NCBI GenBank assembly: GCA_950295325.1
Contig: OX485804.1
Location: 56,968,429-57,032,428, forward strand
From: Polytrichum commune
Taxonomy: Eukaryota > Streptophyta > Polytrichopsida > Polytrichales > Polytrichaceae
DNA length: 64,000 nt
Direction of reading: 5' to 3'
Under the pieces are notes generated by a model. The model searched no databases. It was not told where the DNA came from and worked only from the letters and a program-made list of their open reading frames with translations. The position numbers and the translations under genes were made by a program. The stretch's first letter is position 1; each line of letters starts with the position of its first letter. This document shows positions 54,800 through 64,000 of this stretch, piece after piece.

Positions 54800-55860
54800 G
54801 TTTTCCAAACCAGCTGAGCCTGCCTATGTATTATTACGCAAGCAACTCCCTCTTATGACGCCCGGGCCAGTTGACATTACCCTTGCCTCATGTGGGAGCT
54901 GCGGCACCAATATTCTGGAGTCGCATGACAATGCGGAGTCAGACACCGCCAAGTCCACTCTCCTCTGCTGCCTAGCTACCTCTGCCACAGCCCCCCCTCC
55001 CTCCCTTCTTCTCCTTCTCCTTCTTCCTCTTCTCCTTCCTCTTCTTCTTCTTCGTCGCAGACTTCTGCTAACTTACCTTAAGTGGGTCCTCCTGCTGCTG
55101 CTGCTTCTTTTTGGCCAGGGCGGACGTAAACGGGTATTATATGCAACGCGGAGCGAGCGTATTATTAGTATGGCAGGGGGAGGCAAGGCAGGGGCTGGTG
55201 GCAGTCGGCTCACTGCAGTCACTGCCACCCCGGGAAAAACTCATTAAATATGAGGCCCCAGGGCGCCACCGCAATCGTTGGCCACCATTCCACCAATCAA
55301 GCACCGAGTGCGTCCTTAGAAAACGGGGAGGGAAACCACGAGCTCATGCAAAAAAACTTCCTCTGCCACGACATGAACAGCTTCGCTCTTCGACGTCCTC
55401 GGGGACCGCGTCGAGCTTGGCAGGGTTAGGTCGCATCGATCGGCCAGGCTGATGGGTCATGTGGGATCGGAGGGAGGGAGGGAGTGAGTGAGTGAGTGTG
55501 TGGCTCCTCCGTACAAGAAGCAGGGCCCGGCCGACCAGCCCACAAGGAACTATGGGATGTGTGAGCCTGCTGCAGGCCCATGCATCGAGCCAGCTGCTTC
55601 ATCTTCTTCTTCTTCTTTTTCTTCTTCTTCTAAGCTAGCAGCTCGGAGCTGGTCGTGTGGTTGTCCCCTCGATTCCCAGCACAGCGGAACAGGTGGTCAT
55701 GGGGTTCAAATGCAGAGCTTCTTGTTGCCTAGCTTGCTTGATGATTTCCCATGTTCTGTTCTGTTCTGTTCGACTACATCGTCATTAATGTCCTCGCTCT
55801 CAGTAGGTAGCCGTCATCTGGCCAAGGCGAGCGCATGACTCAATCAAGCGGGATCACCGG
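54800..55860. other. GC-rich, gene-less island with (CTT)n tracts
   Basis: The base composition is clearly richer in G and C than the surroundings, with pyrimidine tracts at 55005-55055 and 55600-55632 and a GAGT run at 55475-55500. Several open frames exist but are low-complexity (poly-Leu, poly-Ser) and lack splice logic or known motifs. It could be a promoter or first-exon region of a transcript, but nothing confirms this. Confidence 0.35.
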
Positions 55861-57447
55861 GGTTCTAACTTAAGTAGTTAGTGTGTGGCCATATCGTCGG
55901 TTTACTATGTTGGGGAACGTAAGTTACATTATCTAACATAACAGCAACGTCCAGTTTGATGTGTTACGAGTGGTACGATGTACTTCACTAAGCACCATTC
56001 ACCTACCTAGAGTAAGTAAGTGGCGGTGCAAACTTTCTTTTTCCCATGTAGGAAGATAGAAATCAGGAGGATGGCAATTTTTTTTGGTAATTTGAATCCC
56101 TTTCATTTAAATTACTATGAATTTTTGGAACCAAAAGTTGGCCTGAACATACTACCTATATATAGAGTATGCCATAACCGTTCATTTTAACCGCTCATTC
56201 CTCCTAACTTTAGCACTCAAACTAGGGGCATGCATCATGACATTATTGGTTCCAACCTTATCAAAAGTCAATCCGAGCCTAATCAAAATTATGACACCTT
56301 ATAGGTTCGTGATGGGGTCCTAATCGAGAATAGGTGCCCCTACTATATTCTTGTTGTGAAAAGTAAAGTCAAATGGACCACATTTGCTAGGTCAAATTCA
56401 CATATGAATAGGGCCTTCATTCGAGGGCAGCTAGAGGAAGCTTTGAAATTTTATGTTTCGTTACCATTTTGGTCATGCCACAAATTTTAGAAAGTCGGCA
56501 ATTTTCCCATAATATGTTATGTGGATGACAAATGAGCTAATCCCCCAAAACAAATTGGGTTTGTTTTCGAGCGAATGTAGATGAAGTCCATCACCCTCAA
56601 AGTTGGAGGGTCACATGAGGTCATTTTTGAGAGATTTTACCCTTTTCCATGGAGCAAGCAACATGTCCACTAATTTGTTTTCAAATCCATCCAAATCAAA
56701 CATCACATGTGAAAGATATTGGCTCCTACAAATGAGTAGCTCATGGGACCACCTCCCAAAAGAAGCAAATGCCAACCAAACCAAAAATCCTACACGCTTA
56801 GAGTATGAAGTTTTTATATGCTATCTTGGCCCACATGGTAGTGGGCTCCACCAATATAGACCTTCCATCCACGTAGACTATCACCTAGTGGCCAACCCCA
56901 TTAGAATATTAGGTGGCGACCCATTTCGGGTCGCATGAGCGCTTAAGGGATAAGTGCCTACTTGAACTCAAGCACATGAGCTTTGTAGCCGCATTTTCTA
57001 CCAAAATAATCACAACAATGCCATATTCCACAACAGAAACAAATATGCTCAATACCATTAAACACCACACAACACCAAAGTGCAGCCCACTCAGGGCACC
57101 CAAAAATGACCTAAAGTGGCCAACTTCTTGCTTCAATATATTTCAAAGATTTGCGGTAAAACCAAATAGATTATCCTGCTGTAACCTGTTGATGAGCCAA
57201 ACCTTCTGCAAAGCTAGAATGAAGCATTAGAGAATACCAGGTAGCATCAGCAGAAGAAGGAACGATTCTACCTAGCCATGAAGAATGCACTGAATGACAA
57301 TCCTGAAGAGTACCAAACCAGGTTTAAGAGGACTAGAATCCATCTATTTTCACCTGGATGTAACTATTTCTTTCTATGTGTAATTTTTTCTTTCTATACA
57401 TTTGAGAATGAAAGAGGATAAAAACCAGTACTTGGTTGGACAGTTCA
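55861..57447. other. Intergenic DNA
   Basis: No coding family, RNA gene or repeat recognised. The frames at 56603-56938 and 56913-57230 overlap each other and have no known motifs. Confidence 0.3.
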
Positions 57448-57599
57448 TGCCTCGATCACACCAAACTTTCCGTCCAGTTCCCAACCATGAGACTGGTGGG
57501 GATTATGTTCAAAATCGGATGTTGGCCCACCGCTTTTCCCACTAATACAGCCCGAGGAGTTGACGGATGGTGCCAAAAGTAGCTGGTGTGATAGACCCC
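57448..57599 (+). mobile_element. Short TGCC..GATCACACC MITE, copy 3
   Basis: Matches 41431-41581. Perfect TCA target duplication (57445-57447, 57600-57602). 152 bp. Confidence 0.85.
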
Positions 57600-57756
57600 T
57601 CAGACTCCACAATGTGCATCATATACCTAATGCAAATAGACCTTAATTGGGTTCTTTTTCCCAACTAGCCCACCTCTCAGAGGATATGAACCACGCGATT
57701 AGCACTAGATGGATAGCAAATCCACATCGAGGTCATAACCAATTTTCCTCATTATC

Positions 57757-57975
57757 TTTGGAGCTCATGTGAACATCTTATTCGTCATCAGAGTCAAGAT
57801 TCTCGTGCTCCTTAAGTGGTCATGTAGGTTGTCCTAATCTTGCTTATTATTGAGCCCAAAATGGTTATCATATTTAGAACAAAATATTCCAATCTCTTTT
57901 AGATAAATGTATTTTTTTTTGGTATCCGTTCTTAGTGCCACACGTAACAACCACATACCACTCAAGTACAGGTGT
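57757..57975 (+). repeat. Dispersed GGAGCTCAT...CACATACCA repeat, copy 2
   Basis: Ordered matches to 45755-45970, more diverged internally. Confidence 0.5.
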
Positions 57976-58269
57976 CCTCTTAAAACCAATGACTGAATAA
58001 GGTGCTTCTACATTATAATGCAAAGCAACAGCAAACTATAGATCCAATTGAAACAGGACACAAGTGTACTGTAAATTGGTTCCATCAAAGCAGCACGTGA
58101 GTTTATACCCAGCTTGTCTTCGGGTCTAAATCAACAAGCCCCTTGAACATGGCATGTCTAAAACTCATGGTCACTGTCAAAGGTCGTTGGTGACACTGTT
58201 GAGATTTGGGAATTGGGTGAGAGGGATGTATTAATTACGACCACTCTAGTACACCGTTTAGGGTATTTA

Positions 58270-58640
58270 GGGCCGGTTTACACTATGGACCATGAAGTTG
58301 TCCCATGGCAATCTAAGAGTGTTGATTGACTGTTGAAGTCGTCCCGGAGCAACTTCGGTTTACACTAAAGAAAAAATGGCAGAGGGACCATGGAGGTCGA
58401 TTTTCCCCAAAATATAAATTTTAAAGCCTAATAAATGCATTGACATGGTCCAACGGGTTTTGCATTGAGAGAGGCAAGTGAGGTGGTCCAGTAGGAAAAG
58501 GCAAGGGCCCATGGCATAAAAATGGTTTTATTAATGTTTTTTTATGAAGTCAGTCCATGAAAGTCGGACCATGAACTCAGACCATTGACAAACGCCATCT
58601 TCCATGGTGCGACTTCATGGTCCATAGTGTAAACCGGCCC
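58270..58640. mobile_element. MITE with 29-bp GGGCCGGTTTACAC termini
   Basis: GGGCCGGTTTACACTATGGACCATGAAGT-type left end (58270-58298) is exactly complementary to 58612-58640. Flanks share only TA. The GGGCC start resembles the GGGCCACTTCACAC family, suggesting a related transposase. 371 bp, only copy in the window. Confidence 0.85.
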
Positions 58641-58797
58641 TAAGTGTCATGGAGACTATTTGCAAAGGGCCTAAACTAGATGCCTAGAGGTTTCAAAGTA
58701 TTATGTTCGCTAATTGTCAATATGATACTATTCGTCAACATAAGTAACTTTACCAAGTGAAATTCTATTTACATTATGATAGTTAGCATAGCATCAT

Positions 58798-58870
58798 GGC
58801 CTTTGGACACTTCTTTTGGGCTCTCACAATTTCATGGTCACGGCTCTTGGCTCACGTGTGAAGTGACCCT
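58798..58870 (-). mobile_element. Terminal fragment of a GGGCCACTTCACAC-family MITE
   Basis: GGCCTTTGGACACTTC, CACAATTTCATGGTCACGG and CACGTGTGAAGTGACCC match the right ends of copies 3 and 4. The rest of the element is absent. Confidence 0.75.
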
Positions 58871-58974
58871 AATGATGAAGTTGTTGGTCATTAGTGTAAC
58901 TTAGTATACGCTTCAAAATAAGGAAAGTGACATTGTTACACATGAGACACTAAATATTGTAGACAATGTAGCAA

Positions 58975-59187
58975 TACACCATTTATGGTATTGAGTGTCA
59001 CTTACTATTTGAAACTACGCATTGTTGTAATTTCTTGCTTTGAATGTAAATCTATACCAAGTAAAATCATTTATGTTTTATAATGATCATGCAACTTGTT
59101 TAGTCTTTGTTGACAAAATATGAAGGCTATAGTAATATAGAAATGCGTAAGTCCAAAGAGTAAGTGACACTAAATACCATAAATGAC
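58975..59187. mobile_element. MITE with ATTTATGGTATTTAGTGTCACTTA termini, copy 2
   Basis: The left end ATTTATGGTATTGAGTGTCACTTACT is complementary to the right end AGTAAGTGACACTAAATACCATAAAT. About 213 bp, half the length of the copy at 20071. Confidence 0.7.
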
Positions 59188-59703
59188 GTGATTCAATATT
59201 AATGAAGTGTAATAATCATAATAAGGAATATTAAGGTGCTTCTACAACGGTGTGCTATTTTTGTTCACCCTCTCTCAGTCATGTTCGTGTGAACATGGGG
59301 AAAAAGGCTCAATACCTGTTTTTAATAAGTGGGCTATTAATGTTAGTGTATATATATGAGTTCGTTAGTGTTAGTTTAATAAGGTGGAAATATGAGGTAG
59401 TACTATATATGAGGAGCTATCTAGGGAATGGAAAACATGGTGCTTCCTTCATGTAAATTGTAGTAAGTTAGCGACCTTTCTGTTATTGAAAGTCATGAGC
59501 AGAGAATTTGCACATGTATGGGACCTGCTTAGTAGATGTCCATTAAAATCCCACAAAAGTCCGCCATGTCTCAGTATTAGTCAGCAAAATTTATGGAGCT
59601 TGTGCCCTCATACCAACCGGCAAACATTCACTTGTAGCTAGGCTTCCATGAAGTGGAGAGGGAAGGTAGGAAATGTGTGAAGGGCTGGGCACATGGCCCC
59701 GTT

Positions 59704-59929
59704 CAATGATCAGGGAGAACCGGCAGTTAGTTACAGATGAACCGGTTGAGTTTGAGAAATAACCGGTTGAAGTTCAGGACTGTAGGAAAATTACCGATCA
59801 TTTTGGAAGAATGTGTAGAATATACTCCAATTTAATAAAGAAAAACCGGAGGATGTCAACATGTAACCGGTTGGACTTGCAAACACTAGGATCTCAACCG
59901 ATTATGCCCAAAAATCTCCCCGATCATTG
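59704..59929 (+). mobile_element. MITE of the ACCGGTT-rich family, copy 3 (best copy)
   Basis: Ends CAATGATCAGGGAGA and TCTCCCCGATCATTG are 15-bp inverted repeats with one mismatch. The 226-bp body has three perfect AACCGGTT octamers plus variants. Used as reference for the family. Confidence 0.8.
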
Positions 59930-61212
59930 GCCGCGTTTTGCTTGCCCCACATCTATTTTTAGCCATTGGGAGGTCAGGCAATCGAGGGTACAACACAATA
60001 AAACAATGGTTGTCGTTCAAACAAGGTCACAACAAAGGTTGTCTGCATTTTATCCGACACAATGAATACACTCCTTGAAATTCACCCTTAGCATTTTACT
60101 TGTCCCAGGTGATGATACCAGAGCATAGATGAACACCTTCCTTAACTCCGATTTCAACGATTTCAACGATTTCAAATTCTTTGGTCTTGATTCATAATTG
60201 GTCATGTGCTCAAGCTTCTAATGGTTGTATCTATCGGCTGGATGATTACATAGAGCTGGAGGTGTCCATATTAACCTCATCTATATTAAGATACTAAGAT
60301 TGGTGGGCGTGTGGCGGAACTTAAGACGCAATCTAACACTAGTTAAAGCTACTAGAATATTATATGAAGTCACGAGATTTGACAACATTCACAAGTAGAA
60401 ACAAGGTATCGAAATGACACATCCATTTGACATTAAGAACATTATGTCAAGGGTTTCAACATCATGTCCAGTACGTGGCAAAAAAATCAAAACAATCAAC
60501 TGTTGTTGAAAAGTCTTACACCCACAAGTAATTAAGACTCCTAGCTTTTGAATGGAATAGACGTACATGAATATGCTTTAATTTGGAGATGCCTTTAATG
60601 TTTTAGTGTCAGATCGTCAACCTCACAGAGACCACCCATGATTTCAATCACCCTGCAGTGACTACTACTTCTCACTGTATGTTAATAAAACCAATGTCTG
60701 GGGAGATTTTGGGCCACAATCAGTCAAAATCCGAGTGTTTCCAAGTCCAACCGGTTACATGTTGTGATCTTTCAGTTTTTTCTTTATTTATTTTGAAGTA
60801 ATTCCATAGATTTCTTGAAAATGATCATTAATTTTCCTGCAGTCAATTTTCCCGTTCTCCATTAAGGTGAACTCCATTCTCATTGATCATTGGGTATGCA
60901 TTTGGGTATCCATTTGAATAAGAATGCTCAAGTCTCGACTGACTTTGTCTCATAAGGAATACAAAGGAATGAATTCCCTTCAACAAACCGCCGCAACTCT
61001 CGAAAAGCCACACCAAACTCGAACCAAGGTTCATTCTAACAAATGCAAGAATGCAAAGTACCATTTCTAACCCAACATGGGAGAATCAAGGTCAGACTTG
61101 GCTTTTATTATGAACACCACCTGGCTAATCAATCTGAATTGAGTTAGCATTTCCGTCAAGGGTGGCGATTTTCTTGTTGATGTCAGAAAAGACGTTGATG
61201 CCAGGTCAATTA
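59930..61212. other. Intergenic DNA with a MITE fragment
   Basis: Apart from 60692-60860 nothing is recognised. A short block at 60390-60425 (CAAGTAGAAACAAGGTATCGAAATGACAC) recurs inverted at 62328-62365. Confidence 0.35.
60692..60860 (-). mobile_element. MITE of the ACCGGTT-rich family, truncated copy 4
   Basis: Starts CAATGTCTGGGGAGATTTT and follows the family through AAGTCCAACCGGTTACATGTTG. The left half is deleted and it ends near TTTTCCCGTTCTCC. Confidence 0.65.
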
Positions 61213-61711
61213 GGGCCACTTCACACACGAGACTGAGAGCCCGTGACCATTACACTTGAAGCACTCGCATTGGGTGGAAAAGCGGGGCTGGTCCAAGTTT
61301 GCTTCACACTACACTTGAGGGACCAATGGAGTATGTGAATGCAAGAGGGATGTAGAGTCTACGTGGATTCCTACATGGCATCGAATGGACCATGTTTCAT
61401 GATCACTTGGACTACTTTCAAAAACCACCTTTTGGAGGTAGGTCTAACACTAGACCGGGAGATCATGGCATTCCGAAGAATTACAACCATTGATTTATTC
61501 TCTTTTATCATGTGTGAGGACCCACATGAATAGAAATTCAATGAAATAGCATTCAGTGGAGGGTCCGGTCACATATGACTTCACACTACACTTGAGGATC
61601 TGCAACCACACTACATGATTGTGGACGTGTGTTGGGACAACTTGTGGACACTTTCTTTTGGGCTCTCACAATTTCATGGTCATGGCTCTTGGCTCATGTG
61701 CGAAGTGGCCC
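61213..61711 (-). mobile_element. GGGCCACTTCACAC-family MITE, copy 4
   Basis: Ends GGGCCACTTCACACACGAG and CTCATGTGCGAAGTGGCCC. Perfect TTA target duplication (61210-61212, 61712-61714), the classic PIF/Harbinger target. 499 bp, same orientation as copy 3. Confidence 0.9.
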
Positions 61712-62984
61712 TTATGGGGCATTCCCACCTGACTTTAGTTAAGACCCAATGTATTTCCTAAAAACCGGGTAAAGCTCCCTCGGTTATAGCGGAGGCATCC
61801 GACTATCCCAATGCACCTACAAGAACTTGCTCCGGAGATTTTCAAGTAGGTTTTAGTTAAGTAGCTTTCACACATGTTCATGGTTTTATCTACCAAGCAA
61901 TGAATGTTGGGTAGTTTTTGTCCCATCCCCAAATGCCTTACTACTCACCTATCTTACCATCGATTTTTGTTAATGAAGCTCCTCGTGCCCTCATAGCTAA
62001 GACTAAAAAGCAATCAATCACAAGGGTGGGAGGCGACACTTTTAAAACGCCCCCGTAATTTGCCAAATAAAACGCCCCCGTAATTTTCATAATAACAACA
62101 GTATTTGGTAGCTACAATTTCTTGATGATATATTGATGTCAGAAAGGCTTGGTATAGGTTCGGGAGGGGGCTCGGCACAGGTAAGGCATCCGAGCCACAT
62201 GCTACGTTTTAGGGTTGGGGGTGATGTCTAGGATGACTGGAATTATGACATGGGTTGGGGGGCAGGCACCAAAAATTGAACATCGTTCAAAAATGCCAAA
62301 ACATTGTCAAATGTGTGTCATTTTTGTGTCATTTCAATACCTTGTTTCTACTTGTGAGTAGTACCTACGGAGTCTAGTAAGAACCTCCCCTCCCCACCCC
62401 TCAAAATAAAAATCGAAATATGTGTTTAATTCTTCCATCTAAATCCCATGAGAGTAGTTTGGAGGCCTTCAAATGCTAATTCCATAGTCGAATTAGTCAA
62501 GGATTGGGATGTGGTGCTACATTTGGTCATGATGGGGACCCTAGATGGAGTTACTAGAGTGTCATAGATCTAAACTTCGTGTGGTAGGAGTGCAAGAAGG
62601 TAGAGGGTGTGTAAACCAACACTCTAAGTGATTTAGCCTATTTTTGGAGTCCGTTTGGATTAGAGTTATGCATGATTGGCTTAGCAAAGTGGCCTACACA
62701 TAGTAGAAACAAAATTTAAAAAAATGGCACACCGTATGAATATAATACAAATTTTTGAAGTCACTTAACCCTAGCTCCCCAAATCTCTCCCTAGACTCCC
62801 ACTTTTCCACTACAAACAACTCCCAATACCGTCCTAGTAATTGCCTAGAACTCTCCCATTTTCCACCCAAAACTAACCTTGTTTTCTCTTAAAACCGCCC
62901 CCACCTTTTGCCTATACTGCCATCACACTAAAACCTACTTTCTACCCAATTGAAACTTAAAAAGAAAAGACAAAAGAAACACAT
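61712..62984. other. Intergenic DNA
   Basis: Contains a 25-bp direct duplication around AAAACGCCCCCGTAATTT (62045-62092). No gene supported. Confidence 0.35.
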
Positions 62985-63080
62985 TCTAACATATATTCAA
63001 TCTCTTGTAAATACATGTATGTCTAGTGTCCCTTCTTACATCCACACTTAACCACACACCATAACATTTACTAAGCACTA
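62985..63080 (+). repeat. Fragment of the dispersed CACATACCA repeat, copy 3
   Basis: TTCAATCTCTTGTAAATACATGTATGTCTAGTGTCC...CCACACTTAACCACACACCAT matches the right part of 45755-45970. Confidence 0.5.
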
Positions 63081-63109
63081 AGAATATAACCATAGGATGT
63101 ACAAACCTT

Positions 63110-64000
63110 GCACATGGAGACTCATATTTCGACTGCAGTCCTAACATCCCATGGTTACATTCTCTTGGCTCACATGACAAATGCACACCACTTAATAATG
63201 TTAGGACCGCTCAAACATAGTTGTGTGATTAGAAAGAAGTGACCATGAAAGGCCCAACGCTCACCCTTAGCCCTAGCCAAAGCTCCTGGAGTGTCATGGG
63301 TTCAAGAGATGTGACAACAGAGCATGCATGAGAGTTCACTCTAAATTTGAGTCTCCATGTGCAAAGTTTGTGCATCCCAAAGTTACATTCTCCGGGCTCA
63401 CAAATGGAACACACATTGCTTAACCCCTCAAACACAGTTGTTTGATTAGAAAGAAGTGACCATGAAAGGTCCAGTGCTTACCCTTAGCCTTGGCTGAAGC
63501 TGTTGGAGTGTCACGGATTCGAGAGATGTGACAACATAGCATGCACGAGGGAGTTTAGTCTAAATATGAGTCTTCATGTGCAAAGTTTGTGCATCCCATG
63601 CTTACATTCTCCGGGCTCACATAATGAACGCACGCCGCTTAACCGCTCAAACATAGTTGTATGATTAGAAAGAAGTGACCATGAAAGGCCTAGTGCTCAC
63701 CCATAGCCCTTGCCGGGCTCACATAACAAATGCACGCCGCTTAACCGCTCAAACATAGTTGTGTGATTAGAAAGAAGTGACCATGAAAGGCCCAGCGCTT
63801 ACCCATAACCCTAGCCGGGCTCACATAACGAACGCACGTCGCTTAACCACTCAAACATAGTTGTGTGATTAGAAAGAAGTGAGCATGAAAGGCCCAACGC
63901 TCACCCTTAGCCTTATCCAAAGCTATTGGAACGTCACGGATTCAAGAGGTGTGACAACAAAGCATGCATGAGAGAGTTCACTCTAAATATGAGTCTCCAT
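63110..64000 (+). repeat. Tandem array, about 220-bp units with 102-bp deleted units, continuing past the edge
   Basis: Units share CGCTCAAACATAGTTGTGTGATTAGAAAGAAGTG and ACCATGAAAGGCCCA.CGCTCACCC. Long units (starts near 63170, 63400 and 63821) also carry GTGACAACA.AGCATGCATGAG and GAGTCTCCATGTGCAAAGTTT. Two consecutive units (63618-63820) lack that half. The first unit has part of the block inverted. The array runs off the right end. Confidence 0.85.

Noticed and set aside
54855-55838. Three plus-strand open frames of 113-130 codons
   Set aside because: Poly-Leu and poly-Ser products of CTT/TCT tracts in GC-rich DNA; no motifs or splice logic.
63110-64000. CRISPR-like array at the right end
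   Set aside because: Units are 100-220 bp direct repeats with no short constant repeat and unique spacers, in a plant genome.

Overview
The window is nuclear DNA from a land plant. Four genes have GT-AG introns and clear plant homologies, there are TTTAGGG telomere-type repeats and telo-boxes, and the space between genes is full of small inverted-repeat transposons. No bacterial, organellar or viral gene order is visible. I cannot name the species. A non-seed plant (bryophyte, lycophyte or fern grade) is possible but unproven.

Layout. 1-1143: 5' part of a non-LTR retrotransposon (LINE) reading frame on the minus strand. It is fully open to the window edge, starts an AP-type endonuclease, and carries a degenerate 2A-like motif. 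1150-4000: decayed transposon-like coding remnant, a diverged tandem array and a MITE. 5064-8188: seven-exon gene for a soluble ABCI19/20/21-type ABC protein. 9859-13397: five-exon gene for a plastid-targeted ketopantoate-reductase-like Rossmann protein; three of its four introns each hold a copy of one foldback MITE family. 15815-17670: five-exon gene for a small basic protein (161 aa) that I do not recognise. 25916-34848: 17-exon gene for the SUMO E3 ligase SIZ1 (SAP, PHD, PINIT, SP-RING and SIM all visible), with a long GC-rich 5' leader. 35000-64000: no gene I can support. This third is a repeat compartment with at least ten MITE-like families (two with Harbinger-type 3-bp target duplications, one hAT-like with an 8-bp duplication), nested insertions, tandem arrays and hairpins.

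The four genes are unrelated in function (ER/cytosolic ABC protein, plastid oxidoreductase, unknown protein, nuclear SUMO ligase). All lie on the plus strand, are well spaced, and do not form an operon or cluster. Gene models were built by hand from reading frame, splice-site phase and remembered family sequences. All seven junction phases of the smaller genes and all sixteen of SIZ1 are consistent. The most interesting items are the open LINE frame with a 2A-like motif, the repeated colonisation of successive introns by one foldback element, the unrecognised 161-aa protein, the ATG-TGA minimal uORFs upstream of SIZ1, and the nested or dimeric MITEs with readable target duplications.
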